From: an uncultured Sphingomonadaceae bacterium
GTDB taxonomy: Bacteria; Pseudomonadota; Alphaproteobacteria; Sphingomonadales; Sphingomonadaceae
Direction: 5' to 3'
Assembly (NCBI GenBank): GCA_947496865.1
Contig: CANMEE010000001.1
Span: 1,231,501-1,295,500 of the forward strand
Length of the DNA stretch: 64,000 nt
Part shown: one piece after another, positions 17,952 through 27,681 of the stretch
How the letters are laid out: the number at the start of each line of letters is the position of its first letter
How positions within the stretch are numbered: position 1 is the first letter of the stretch
Made by a program: the position numbers and the translations under genes
The notes under the pieces: model-generated
Database searches by the model: none
Told to the model about the DNA's origin: nothing
Seen by the model: the letters and a program-made list of their open reading frames with translations, nothing else

Positions 17952-20087
17952 ATGAAACAAATAATGCAGGATATGTCGAGCGGCGAAACACGTGTTATTG
18001 AAGCTCCGATCCCACAAATGAGCGAAAACCATTTGTTGATCGAGACCTCGATCTCCTTGATTTCGACCGGAACGGAACGGATGCTGGTTGATTTCGGCAA
18101 GGCGAACATGCTCCAAAAAGTGCGGCAACAGCCCGATAAGGTGCGGCAGGTCTTAGAAAAAGTGCAGACAGATGGATTGATGACAACCGTGGAGGCGGTG
18201 CGTTCCAAACTAGGGCAACCCCTGCCGTTGGGATATTGTAACGTCGGCCGTGTTATTAATGCGGATGCAGGCATTACACATCTGCAGCAAGGTGACCGGG
18301 TTGTCTCAAACGGACCACATGCGGACATTGTCCGTGTACCGAAGAATCTGACAGCAAAAATACCAGACAGCGTCAGTGACGAAACGGCTTCTTTCACCGT
18401 TGTAGCAGCGATTGGCCTGCAAGGTATCCGTCTTGCTCAGCCCTCTCTTGGAGAAGCATTCGTTGTCACGGGCGTTGGTCTAATCGGCCTCTTGACGGTT
18501 CAGATGCTGCGGGCCCAAGGCTGCCGAGTGCTGGCGATAGATTTTGATGCCGCAAAACTGGAACTGGCAAAAGCGTTCGGTGCAGAAACTTGCAATCCTG
18601 GGACCGGCGAAGATCCAGTAGCTGCAGGCATAGCGTTCAGTCGAGGTCGCGGAGTAGATGGCGTGATCATTACTGCGTCGACCAAATCAAGTGACCCCGT
18701 AAGTCAGGCCGCAAAAATGAGCCGGCAGCGGGCCCGGATTGTTCTGGTGGGAGTGACTGGTCTCGATTTGAGCCGTGCTGATTTCTACGAAAAGGAATTA
18801 TCTTTCCAAGTGTCCTGCTCCTACGGGCCAGGGCGATATGATCCTGCTTATGAGGAAGATGGACAGGATTACCCATATGGGTTGGTACGTTGGACAGAGC
18901 AGCGTAACTTTGAAGCTGCACTTGATCTTATGGCCAGCGGCCAGATTGATGTCTCGCGTCTCGTGACACATCGTTTTGCATTCGAGAGCGCTGTCGATGC
19001 TTATCAAGTTTTGGTTGAAGACAAGGCCGCGCTAGGGATAATATTAAATTATGATCATCCCAAAGGGGACGCCCGTCAAGTAAGCAGCGTAATCCTTCGT
19101 TCCCCAACAAATACAACAGCCAATAAAAATCCAATAGTAGGCGTGATCGGCGCGGGAAATTATAGTTCGCGTGTCCTGATTCCAGCTTTCAAAGCAGCCG
19201 GTGCAAGGCTTCATAGTGTGGCGTCATCAGGAGGAGTGAGCAGCGTCATCCATGGCACCAAGAACGACTTTGAAATGGCAACATCCGATACCGATAAGCT
19301 GATAAATGGAGCAGAAACCAACATCATTGTTATCGCAACACGACACAACACCCATGCCAAGCTGACAGAACAAGGGTTGCGAGCAGGAAAACATGTTTTT
19401 GTCGAAAAACCGCTGGCTTTGAATTCGAATGATCTGACGTTGCTGGAAACAGCACATGCTGAAACTGATGGCCTGATGCTAGTCGGTTTCAATCGACGAT
19501 TTGCGCCCCAAGTACAAAAGATCAAACAGCTCCTTTCCACTATATCCGCGCCAAAAACGTTTACAATGACAATGAATGCAGGCGCCATACCTGGCGATCA
19601 CTGGACCCAGTCTCTTGAAGTCGGCGGCGGGCGAATTCTAGGGGAAGCTTGCCACTATGTAGATTTGATGCGTTTCCTTGTTGGAGCTCCGATTACATCC
19701 GTTCAAGCGCGCCGCATGGGTCGGACTGCAGCAGAGCCAATAGTCGAAGATAAAGCTGTTATTGTTTTGGGTTTCGCAGACGGATCATTTGGAACAATAC
19801 ACTATCTCGCAAATGGCGGCGCTGCCTTTCCGAAAGAACGAATTGAGGTTTTTGTCCAAGGGCGCACCTTGCAGCTTGATAACTTTCTGAAACTCACCGG
19901 TTTCAATTGGCCCGGGTTTCGAAAAATGTCGTCAATGCGACAAGACAAGGGGCAGAACGCATGCGTCCAAGCTTTTCTGGATGCGATTAGAGAGGGCGGC
20001 CCATCTCCTATTCCGGCAGAAGAATTGTTCGAAGTCGCGCGCGTCACTCTGGAGGTAAGTCAGATTCTGCAAGAACAGAATGACTGA
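17952..20087 (+). CDS. Bi-domain oxidoreductase (zinc-type alcohol dehydrogenase + Gfo/Idh/MocA)
   Basis: A 711-residue fusion. The first 355 residues are a medium-chain dehydrogenase/reductase (LISTGTERMLV, GYCNVGRV, then the Rossmann VVTGVGLIGLLTVQMLRAQG near 176-195), lacking an obvious structural zinc cluster. From about 390 a Gfo/Idh/MocA dehydrogenase follows with GVIGAGNYSSRVLIPAF, the EKPLAL segment with its typical Lys, and GEACHYVDLMRFLVGAP. This architecture is recognised in many O-antigen and capsule loci next to heparinase-family proteins and GT4 transferases, exactly as here, where it precedes one of each. It presumably handles oxidation or epimerisation of a sugar, but no defined reaction can be named. 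Confidence 0.88.
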   Translation: MKQIMQDMSSGETRVIEAPIPQMSENHLLIETSISLISTGTERMLVDFGKANMLQKVRQQPDKVRQVLEKVQTDGLMTTVEAVRSKLGQPLPLGYCNVGRVINADAGITHLQQGDRVVSNGPHADIVRVPKNLTAKIPDSVSDETASFTVVAAIGLQGIRLAQPSLGEAFVVTGVGLIGLLTVQMLRAQGCRVLAIDFDAAKLELAKAFGAETCNPGTGEDPVAAGIAFSRGRGVDGVIITASTKSSDPVSQAAKMSRQRARIVLVGVTGLDLSRADFYEKELSFQVSCSYGPGRYDPAYEEDGQDYPYGLVRWTEQRNFEAALDLMASGQIDVSRLVTHRFAFESAVDAYQVLVEDKAALGIILNYDHPKGDARQVSSVILRSPTNTTANKNPIVGVIGAGNYSSRVLIPAFKAAGARLHSVASSGGVSSVIHGTKNDFEMATSDTDKLINGAETNIIVIATRHNTHAKLTEQGLRAGKHVFVEKPLALNSNDLTLLETAHAETDGLMLVGFNRRFAPQVQKIKQLLSTISAPKTFTMTMNAGAIPGDHWTQSLEVGGGRILGEACHYVDLMRFLVGAPITSVQARRMGRTAAEPIVEDKAVIVLGFADGSFGTIHYLANGGAAFPKERIEVFVQGRTLQLDNFLKLTGFNWPGFRKMSSMRQDKGQNACVQAFLDAIREGGPSPIPAEELFEVARVTLEVSQILQEQND

Positions 20088-20131
20088 GAGCCCGACCTTT
20101 GCCCTGCCAAATCAACAATCGGAGTTGACCC

Positions 20132-21805
20132 GTGAAAATTTCTAATCTGGGTCGCCTCTTGCGAACGGTCAAGCATTTGAGGTTCGGGCAAATTTGGGGT
20201 CGCGTGATTTTCAAATTCGGTCGGCCGTCGGTCGATCTATCTCCGACCCCAGCCGTCAGGGCTCCGTCTGAATCTTGGGTTTCTGCCCCCCAAAGGCGCC
20301 CCAACCTCGTCGGAGCAAATCAGTTTTCTGTGTTTGGTAAAATTTGTGATGTCCGCAAGAACGGTTGGCACGCCTCTGATCTTTCAAAACTAGCGCTCTA
20401 TAATCTGCATTATTTTGACGATCTCAATGCTTTGGATGCAGTATCACGTCTTGGCTGGCATCAAGCCTTGATAAAATGTTGGATCGCGGAAAATCAGCCT
20501 GGCGAAGGCTCTGGATGGGAACCCTACCCACTTTCTTTACGGATTGTGAACTGGATCAAATGGGCGCAAGCAACCGGAATGGCCCTTCCAGCCGACACAG
20601 TGGCAAGCTTGGCAACGCAGGTTCGCTACCTTTGTCATCGACTTGAATGGCATCTTTTAGGTAATCATTTGTTCGTCAACGCCAAGGCGCTGGTTTTTGC
20701 TGGTGCATTTTTTGAAGGTCCTGAAGCGGACAAATGGCTGAAAACAGGTCTGAGCATATTGGGGCGGGAATTGCCGGAACAGATATTGGCAGACGGGGGG
20801 CAATTTGAGTTGAGCCCGATGTATCATGCTCTGGCGGTCGAAGACGTGCTTGATTTGATAAATCTCAACCGACGATATCAATCACTTTTACCGCCTGAGG
20901 TTGAACCACATGCGCGTAACTGGGCAGCAGTTCTTCCTCAGATGCTGCGCTGGTTGAAAACGATGTCTCACCCAGACGGAGGCATCGCGTTCTTCAACGA
21001 TGCAGCCTTCGGTGTCGCTCCTACTACGACCCAGCTGGACGACTATGCCAGAAAATTGGGGTTCGCAGTTGCAATCATATCTGACGAAGGGTTTCATCCC
21101 TTGCCAGATAGCGGTTACCAGCGTTTGGTCAAAGGCCCAGCGGTTGCAATTTTGGATTTGGCTGACGTTGGCCCTGACTATCTGCCGGCGCACGCGCACG
21201 CGGACACCCTGAGCTTTGAACTTTCACTTTATGGTGAACGCCTTATCGTAAATGGCGGAACGTCTGTTTACGGCACCGACGGGGAACGTCAGCGCCAACG
21301 AGGAACGCGCGCGCATTCAACCTTGTGTATTGATCTTCAAGATTCTTCGGAAGTATGGGGCGGCTTTCGGGTGGGCCGGAGAGCGCGGGTTAGCGATGTC
21401 AAAATTGATCAGATTGATTCTTCTTTGATAGTTGAAGCAATGCATAACGGTTATGCGTATTTGCCAGGTAATCCCGTCCACCGGCGAAGCTGGAATCTAG
21501 ATGAGCGGCAGTTAGTCGTAACCGACAAACTAGAAGGACAAGGTGAACACCAAGTTGAAATCAATTTTTACCTGACCCCAGAAGTGAAGGCTGTTGAAGG
21601 TTGCTATGGAAAGATTGATCTATTCGAAAAAGGTGGCAAGAAAGTTTGCATGATCAGTACCTCCCATAGCTCCGGACTTCGAGTTGTTCCCAGCACCTGG
21701 CATCCGGAATTCGGTTCATCACTCTCATCACAATGCCTTCGTATTTCGTTTGAGGGAGCCGAGCCGTTATCCGTAGAAACCACTTTTGAATGGAATGTTT
21801 CTTGA
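20132..21805 (+). CDS. Heparinase II/III family protein
   Basis: A 557-residue protein with an N-terminal (alpha/alpha) toroid of roughly residues 30-350 and a C-terminal beta-sandwich, the fold of heparinase II/III and alginate lyases. Family marks are NLHYFDDL, GEGSGWEPYPLSLRIVNWIKW, NHLFVNAKAL and, at the start of the sandwich, HAHADTLSFELSLYGERLIVN with the conserved His-Ala-Asp. No signal peptide is seen, so unlike secreted lyases it probably acts inside the cell or needs another route. It starts at GTG after GGAG. Such proteins sit in many biosynthetic clusters next to the bi-domain oxidoreductase; they may cleave or epimerise uronic-acid-containing glycan. Its actual activity is unknown. 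Confidence 0.85.
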   Translation: MKISNLGRLLRTVKHLRFGQIWGRVIFKFGRPSVDLSPTPAVRAPSESWVSAPQRRPNLVGANQFSVFGKICDVRKNGWHASDLSKLALYNLHYFDDLNALDAVSRLGWHQALIKCWIAENQPGEGSGWEPYPLSLRIVNWIKWAQATGMALPADTVASLATQVRYLCHRLEWHLLGNHLFVNAKALVFAGAFFEGPEADKWLKTGLSILGRELPEQILADGGQFELSPMYHALAVEDVLDLINLNRRYQSLLPPEVEPHARNWAAVLPQMLRWLKTMSHPDGGIAFFNDAAFGVAPTTTQLDDYARKLGFAVAIISDEGFHPLPDSGYQRLVKGPAVAILDLADVGPDYLPAHAHADTLSFELSLYGERLIVNGGTSVYGTDGERQRQRGTRAHSTLCIDLQDSSEVWGGFRVGRRARVSDVKIDQIDSSLIVEAMHNGYAYLPGNPVHRRSWNLDERQLVVTDKLEGQGEHQVEINFYLTPEVKAVEGCYGKIDLFEKGGKKVCMISTSHSSGLRVVPSTWHPEFGSSLSSQCLRISFEGAEPLSVETTFEWNVS

Positions 21806-23010
21806 AACTTTTGATTCTGAGCTTCTACTATCCACCAGATCTCAGCGCGGGCTCTTTTCGCACGTCGGCTCTGGTGGAAGCGCTAAAAAATGCTGGTCAC
21901 CCCGACCTTGAGGTTGATGTAATTACCACCCAGCCCAATCGCTACTCCCATATTGCGGATACAGTTGACGCGTTTGAGGATGACGGATGGTTGCGCGTAA
22001 GACGCATTGCTCTACCCGGCCATAAAAGTGGGATGCGAGATCAGGCGTTGGCTTTCGCAGCCTTTTCGAAGAAGGTTCTGGCTTTAACAAAACAACAGAA
22101 TTGGGACGTTGTGTTCGCTACTTCATCACGTCTGATGACTGCGTCACTAGGAGCTCTGGTGGCGCGACGTCAAAAAGCACCACTCTATTTGGATATCCGA
22201 GACCTTTTTTTAGATACTATGGATGATGTTCTAAAGGAAAGCAGAGGTTATTACCTTCTGCCGGTGTTCAAATGGCTCGAGAAATGGACATTTGGAAAAG
22301 CTGCTCGAATTAATGTTGTCTCGGAAGGGTTCCTGCAACATATTCGAGACATTGCATTGTCGGAAAATTTGTCTGTGTTCTCCAACGGCATTGACGATAT
22401 GTTCCTGAAGACAGATTTTCGGAAATCTCGTCGATCGGATGATTCAGCGAGTCTCCCACTCATCCTTTATGCAGGAAATATAGGCGAAGGTCAGGGTTTG
22501 CATAATATTTTCCCAAAAGCCGTCCAAGCACTCCAAAACGAAGTGCAGTTTCGTATAGTGGGAGACGGAGGACGCGCAGCACAATTGCGTTCCGGTTTAG
22601 CGGAAGCAGGCATCGATGATGGTGTCCTGCAATGGAAATCTCCTGTGCCAAGAACGGAGCTCATAGAGGAATATAGGCAATCCGATATATTGTTCTTGCA
22701 TTTAAACGACTATAAGGCCTTCAGGAAAGTTCTCCCATCTAAGATATTTGAGTATGCTGCAACGGGAAAGCCGATTGTGGCTGGTGTGGCCGGTCACGCT
22801 GCAGAATTTCTAGAGCGGCATGTACCACATGTGGCAATTTTTGATCCTTGCGATACTGACGGCATGCTCAGCGCGATAAGACAGGCCTTGCAAGCTCCTC
22901 GTCACGTTGACCGATCAGTTTTTTGTCATTCTTATGCGCGCGCGGCCATTATGGATAATATGGCGAGAGAAATCCTAACGCTCTTGCCACAATCCAAATC
23001 TGACAGTTAG
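21802..23010 (+). CDS. GT4-family glycosyltransferase
   Basis: A retaining GT-B glycosyltransferase of 402 residues. The preferred start is TTG at 21802, giving the family-typical N-terminus MKLLILSFYYPPDLSAGSFR and a TTGA overlap with the heparinase stop; ATG at 21790 would add four residues. The C-terminal donor domain has LILYAGNIGEGQGLHNIF and the KIFEYAATGKPIVAGV loop with the Glu of the EX7E-like motif. It probably adds one residue of the repeat unit to the undecaprenyl-linked chain at the cytoplasmic face. Donor and linkage cannot be deduced. Confidence 0.88.
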   Translation: MKLLILSFYYPPDLSAGSFRTSALVEALKNAGHPDLEVDVITTQPNRYSHIADTVDAFEDDGWLRVRRIALPGHKSGMRDQALAFAAFSKKVLALTKQQNWDVVFATSSRLMTASLGALVARRQKAPLYLDIRDLFLDTMDDVLKESRGYYLLPVFKWLEKWTFGKAARINVVSEGFLQHIRDIALSENLSVFSNGIDDMFLKTDFRKSRRSDDSASLPLILYAGNIGEGQGLHNIFPKAVQALQNEVQFRIVGDGGRAAQLRSGLAEAGIDDGVLQWKSPVPRTELIEEYRQSDILFLHLNDYKAFRKVLPSKIFEYAATGKPIVAGVAGHAAEFLERHVPHVAIFDPCDTDGMLSAIRQALQAPRHVDRSVFCHSYARAAIMDNMAREILTLLPQSKSDS

Positions 23011-23042
23011 AATATTTACTCCATTTGAAGCGGAAAACACTT

Positions 23043-24242
23043 ATGAAAATAGTAATCACCGGTGCAAGTGGCTTCGTTGGACAACTACTGGTTTCTCGAC
23101 TTGCTCTGGAGAAAACAGAACTCGTCCTGGTGGGGCGAAATGAAGCACATCTGAAAAAGCTTTTTCCAGACCTGCCGATTTGTGACTACAGCCAAATTTC
23201 TACGGTGGGCAAAGGTGCTGACTTTTTGCTTCATCTCGCAGTGGCCAATTCCGATGCTAAGCTATCAGATGCCGAATTCCATAAGATCAATGTAGATTTT
23301 CTATTGGAAGTTGCAAATAATTCGCGCGCTGCTGATATTGATCAATTCATAAATGTATCATCGGTACATGCACTCCAACCCCAGCTAAAAACAGCGTATG
23401 CGATTTCCAAACGAGCAGGCGCAAAAGCATTGCTGGCTCTTGATGGGATGCGTTCTCGCACGATATATCTGCCGCTAGTATACGGCGACCGCTGGGCGGG
23501 GAAGTTGGCATTTCTGAACAAGACACCCGTCTGGCTAGCAATGATGGTATTTCATCCAATAGCAGCATTCAAACCAACTTTGCACATCGACAAATTGGCT
23601 ACGTATATACTCGCGCAGACAAAAGAACATACCGATGAATCCTCAACTATTCTTGCTGACGATAAATCGAAAAACCGATTTTATTCTTGGGCTAAACGAG
23701 CGATGGATATCGTGTTCGCTTTGATCGTTACTCTGCTTTTAGGATGGCTAATGTTGCTAATTTGGGCAGCGGTGCGCGCTACGTCGCCCGGGCCTGGTAT
23801 TTTCAAACAAATTCGTGTCGGCCGAAGCAAAAAAATTTTTACATGCTATAAGTTTCGAACAATGCGACTTGGCACCGAGCAGCTCGGCACACATGAAATT
23901 TCTTCTTCTTCGGTTACATCTATAGGCGCCATCCTTCGCAAAACTAAGATGGATGAATTGCCTCAGATCATAAATATATTTCGGAATGAGTTGAGCCTGA
24001 TTGGTCCTCGTCCTTGTTTGCCGAACCAAAATGAACTGGTTGCCGCTCGGGAAGCCGCCGGTGTATTTGAGGTCAAGCCTGGGATCAGTGGTTTGGCGCA
24101 AATCAACGACATAGATATGAGTAGGCCTAAGCTCTTGGCCGAATGGGATGCGCGATACATTGCGTTGCGTGGGCTTGCCTCGGATCTTTCTATTGCCTTT
24201 GCCACCGCTACGGGCAGAGGACAGGGAGACAAAACTTCATGA
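23043..24242 (+). CDS. Hybrid NDP-sugar epimerase / undecaprenyl-phosphate phosphosugar transferase
   Basis: A 399-residue fusion, starting at ATG 23043 (MKIVITGASGFVG). Residues 1-205 form a short Rossmann SDR-like module with GASGFVG (7-13) and YAISKRAGA, a truncated NAD-dependent epimerase lacking much of the usual substrate domain. After about residue 215 a single membrane helix (IVFALIVTLLLGWLMLLIWA) leads into a PglC/WcaJ-type monotopic transferase domain with YKFRTM, the active-site Asp-Glu in MDELPQ, and ELSLIGPRPCLP. It should transfer a sugar-1-phosphate to undecaprenyl phosphate, initiating repeat-unit assembly. It is the only initiating transferase in the locus, so it is likely essential for the polymer. 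The fused SDR may prepare the same UDP-sugar. Confidence 0.9.
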   Translation: MKIVITGASGFVGQLLVSRLALEKTELVLVGRNEAHLKKLFPDLPICDYSQISTVGKGADFLLHLAVANSDAKLSDAEFHKINVDFLLEVANNSRAADIDQFINVSSVHALQPQLKTAYAISKRAGAKALLALDGMRSRTIYLPLVYGDRWAGKLAFLNKTPVWLAMMVFHPIAAFKPTLHIDKLATYILAQTKEHTDESSTILADDKSKNRFYSWAKRAMDIVFALIVTLLLGWLMLLIWAAVRATSPGPGIFKQIRVGRSKKIFTCYKFRTMRLGTEQLGTHEISSSSVTSIGAILRKTKMDELPQIINIFRNELSLIGPRPCLPNQNELVAAREAAGVFEVKPGISGLAQINDIDMSRPKLLAEWDARYIALRGLASDLSIAFATATGRGQGDKTS

Positions 24243-24275
24243 CAGAGATGAAGAGATATTCAGTCGGCCCCTAGG

Positions 24276-25457
24276 CTAAACGGGCGACAGGCTAATTTGA
24301 TCGATCATGACATCGAAACCGTTACCACCTTCTCGGGATCGGCCTATTACAGATAACCAATAATATTCGCAGTTCGATTTTTCATTGCTGATTTTTTGAG
24401 TTGTCGTAGCGTCTCGTAGTTCAATCTTTAGCGCATTTGGTTTATTTTTAATGTTAGCCGCGCATGAAATTTCTAAATATAATGTAACATCTGCTGGAAC
24501 CTTTTCAGCCATTCCGACGCGTAACTCCATTGTCTTTTTCGGAAGCCTTACAATTTGGCGCGCGAAGGTTCCTCCTGAACTGGGAGCAGCGCTGAGATTT
24601 AAACTACTAGCGCCAATGGAAGCGCCATACTCTCCGTTTGAGATCAGTTGCCAGTTGAGTGGTGGATAGTCAGGCTCAGACGTAAACTCGCTGTTGCGAA
24701 TGACTTCTTGCGACTTTTTTGAGGGTTTAAGTAACCCATACAGCTCTTCTGCAGTTTCGAACTCATATCTCCTTACAAGGGCTCCAATAAGTTCAGAATC
24801 TCTTTTCTTCGCAACTAGGGTTTCTCCCAAGTTGAAAGTAGCCTTTCTCAGTTCAGCCGCGTTATCAACGGAGTCCGGAGCAGCGACTACTCGGCGCCAA
24901 AAACTGCCTGCCCAAGGGGGAGTCTTACTCAGGAATATCGACAAAGGGCCAATAAAATTATCATTCTCCAGCGCTTGTACCATGAGAGGAACAACCAATG
25001 AATCGGCAGCAGAGTTGGTCCGCAAAACAGTATCGTAATATCTCAGAATGGAAGGGATGCTGTCTTTTGAACCGCTATCCATTATAAGCCAGCCCGTCAC
25101 CAACTCTTCTCTGCGAGAGAGGGCGAACGCCTGCTCCATCAAACCTCTTTGGGCGTCCCCATCCTTGGTCAGTGCAATCACTGCAATAGCTTCTGGGGTG
25201 AGAGGCTCGCTTTCGAAAGCTCTAATAGCAAAGGTTGCAGCAGATGGAGAGGCGCTATTTGAAAATTTACCGCCATTTTTGGCAATACGAGACTTGACTA
25301 GGTTTGCAGCTACACTCTTTGATGAAAAGCCATTCAGTGGCCAGATGGACATGGCAATTTCAGGAGCTTTGTTCTTTGTAATTGCACCCAAAGACGACAA
25401 GCCTGAAAGCAGACTCAATATCAATGCTATCGACCATATGGCGCTATTTTTCAGCAT
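24276..25457 (-). CDS. Uncharacterised exported protein in the polysaccharide export operon
   Basis: A 393-residue protein I do not recognise. The N-terminus has a hydrophobic segment (about residues 8-25: WSIALILSLLSGLSSLGAI) that could be a signal peptide or anchor. Residues 40-250 look helical, possibly TPR-like (repeated short helices around AVIALTKDGDAQRGLMEQAF and LMVQALENDNFIGPLS). Residues 275-393 look beta-rich, resembling a carbohydrate-binding or jelly-roll module and ending LSPV. It is downstream of the wzc gene on the same strand with a 23-base gap, so probably co-transcribed. A periplasmic role in chain export is plausible but unproven. Its 3' end faces the hybrid transferase gene. 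Confidence 0.7.
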   Translation of the reverse strand: MLKNSAIWSIALILSLLSGLSSLGAITKNKAPEIAMSIWPLNGFSSKSVAANLVKSRIAKNGGKFSNSASPSAATFAIRAFESEPLTPEAIAVIALTKDGDAQRGLMEQAFALSRREELVTGWLIMDSGSKDSIPSILRYYDTVLRTNSAADSLVVPLMVQALENDNFIGPLSIFLSKTPPWAGSFWRRVVAAPDSVDNAAELRKATFNLGETLVAKKRDSELIGALVRRYEFETAEELYGLLKPSKKSQEVIRNSEFTSEPDYPPLNWQLISNGEYGASIGASSLNLSAAPSSGGTFARQIVRLPKKTMELRVGMAEKVPADVTLYLEISCAANIKNKPNALKIELRDATTTQKISNEKSNCEYYWLSVIGRSREGGNGFDVMIDQISLSPV

Positions 25458-25480
25458 GGAATACCGATCAAAGATTAGGT

Positions 25481-27652
25481 TTATGCGTTTTCTGAAGCTT
25501 GGCTACCGTAGTTATATTGATAGGTGTAACCATATCCAGAGCTTTGCGACGGAACTTTTGTAGTAATCCCGCCAAATATATGGGCGTGCGAACTGCGAAT
25601 ACGTTGTATAGAGGATTGAATGTCCCGAAGCTTCGCTCCTCCGGCCTCAATTGTATATATTACGCCTTCAAGAGAATTCGCCAGCAGGGGTATGTCAGCA
25701 AAACCGAGAACCGGAGGAGCATCGACGATCACCGTATCATATAGATCGTTTAAGCTGGCGATTAGTTCACCCATACGCGTACCACTCAAAAGCTCAGCAG
25801 CATTGGGCGGTATTGGTCCAGCGCTCATTGCATCAAATTCAAACTCACTGCCTTTGTGGATGAGTTGATCCAGATTGTCATCACCCGAAAGGTAATTGCT
25901 GAGACCATAATTATTCTTTTTGCCAAGCATTGAATGTAACGATGGGTTCCGCATGTCTCCATCTATAATTAGAATGCGCTTTTTGGAGCTTGCAAGAACA
26001 GTTGCAAGAGCAAGGGCGGAAGTACTTTTTCCTTCATTAGGGCGCGTGCTGGTCAAAAGAAAAGATCGTGGAATTCCGTGTTCGGTAAGAAAAGTCAAGC
26101 TAGTGCGGATCGAGAGATATGCTTCCCAAGCTACCGACTTTTTATCCGTCAAACTGGACAAGATATCTTCTTTGTCGAGGTCAGGGATCGAGCCCAATGA
26201 AGCAATACCGATCTTAGTTTTTAGCTCTGAAGGATCCTTAATCGTCTGATCGAGCTGCTCCATGACTAAGACATAACCCGCTGCGATGGCTACGCCGATG
26301 AACATTGCCAATGCTATGTTTAACAAAAGCACTGGACTGGAAGGGCGCTCTGAAGGCGTAGCTCGGTCGACTAGTGAAACATTATTGGTGCCCACGCCAG
26401 CGACGCCAATTTCTTTGTAGCGCTGCAAAAGACCATCATACAGCTGACGATTCGTATCTACCTCGCGTTGGAAGATGTTATATTGAATGGAATCTCGGCG
26501 TTCGCCTCGAAATTCGCTTTTTAGAAGATTGACCTGTTTTCGTAACGTATTTTCTCTCTCTGCTGCCTCGCGGTAGCGCGCGTCAGTCCCAGTCCGCGAG
26601 CGCTGCTCTTCATCCGAGATGCTTCCGTTCAACGCAGATATTTTGGATTCCAGCGCCTTTGCGGTGGGATAGCCTGGCTCAAATTGCGTCATAAGTTGAG
26701 CATAATCCGCCTGTGCTACTGCTCGCTCTTCGCGCAACCGGTTTAAGGTTGCATTAGCGAGCGCCGTTTTATCGCCAAACCGCTGTTTCGCTTCGCTCTC
26801 TGCTGAAATACGATCAGCCATAGCCCTGGCAAGTTCATTATTGAGGGCCTCAAGGTTGGCAGATGCAAGTGTTTTTTGCGACACCGTTTTGCCTTCCGAG
26901 GTTTGGTCAGACGAGAGAGTGATGATTTCCTTATTGTCAGCATAAGCCGATAGATTTCGTTCCGAATCTTCCAAGCGCTGCCTAAGTTCGGCAAGTTTCT
27001 CTTCAAGAAACAGCTTAGCGTCAGCCGTGGAATTAAATCTTCGATCCAAGTTGGACGCAACATATTCATTTACCCAAGCATTAGCAATCTCAGCAGAGAG
27101 GTTGGAATTTGGGCTCTCAAAGCTAATATCAACTAGACTTGACCCGTTGATCGGTGAGATGCCAATATTCGATTGCAGGATCTCGGTTGCTAACTTCATG
27201 CGTTCGTTTCTTTGAGCTGCGGACTGAGAATTATTCGCAGCTGACAAAAGCCCATCGTTGTCGGGATCGACGCCGAAGGCTTGAAAAAACCTATTATCGG
27301 CAGTTAGGTTTTTCGCACGGACAACCCGTTCGGCCAGCGAACGAGATTCGAGAAGCGCATATTGCGTCTGATAAAACTCGAGGTTTTGACCCGCATTTTC
27401 TCGCGCATTGACAGCCTCTACATTTGTTACCTTGTCCTGCTCGCGGTTGATTTCAATTCTTGCAGTGGAAGTGAAAAAGGGGGTCATCAGCAATGTGATA
27501 ATCAGACCCAGTGTGATGCAAGCAGCGACAATAGACAGTATCGGGATTTTATGCCGCATCGCTGCCTGCCAATAGTGCATAACCGTTGCGGTCTCTTCTA
27601 TATCTTCATAGCCCATAACTGGCGGTTCTTTTTTTTCTATCATGCTACTCAT
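25481..27652 (-). CDS. Wzc-like polysaccharide co-polymerase and tyrosine autokinase
   Basis: A 723-residue chain-length determinant fused to a BY-kinase. A Wzz domain with TM1 (37-58) and TM2 (440-463) encloses a periplasmic coiled-coil region (about 200-410, heptad-rich). The cytoplasmic kinase carries Walker A (TSTRPNEGKST, 534-544), Walker A' (ILIIDGDMRNPS, 560-571) and Walker B (VIVDAPPVLGFAD, 641-653), and a C-terminal tyrosine cluster with five Tyr between residues 707 and 715 for autophosphorylation. It should control chain length and export together with the outer-membrane Wza-like protein encoded just upstream, 29 bases away. Family assignment is firm; whether the system makes capsule or released EPS is not. 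Confidence 0.93.
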   Translation of the reverse strand: MSSMIEKKEPPVMGYEDIEETATVMHYWQAAMRHKIPILSIVAACITLGLIITLLMTPFFTSTARIEINREQDKVTNVEAVNARENAGQNLEFYQTQYALLESRSLAERVVRAKNLTADNRFFQAFGVDPDNDGLLSAANNSQSAAQRNERMKLATEILQSNIGISPINGSSLVDISFESPNSNLSAEIANAWVNEYVASNLDRRFNSTADAKLFLEEKLAELRQRLEDSERNLSAYADNKEIITLSSDQTSEGKTVSQKTLASANLEALNNELARAMADRISAESEAKQRFGDKTALANATLNRLREERAVAQADYAQLMTQFEPGYPTAKALESKISALNGSISDEEQRSRTGTDARYREAAERENTLRKQVNLLKSEFRGERRDSIQYNIFQREVDTNRQLYDGLLQRYKEIGVAGVGTNNVSLVDRATPSERPSSPVLLLNIALAMFIGVAIAAGYVLVMEQLDQTIKDPSELKTKIGIASLGSIPDLDKEDILSSLTDKKSVAWEAYLSIRTSLTFLTEHGIPRSFLLTSTRPNEGKSTSALALATVLASSKKRILIIDGDMRNPSLHSMLGKKNNYGLSNYLSGDDNLDQLIHKGSEFEFDAMSAGPIPPNAAELLSGTRMGELIASLNDLYDTVIVDAPPVLGFADIPLLANSLEGVIYTIEAGGAKLRDIQSSIQRIRSSHAHIFGGITTKVPSQSSGYGYTYQYNYGSQASENA

Positions 27653-27681
27653 CTGTAACTAATGTAAAATTGCACGGTTTT

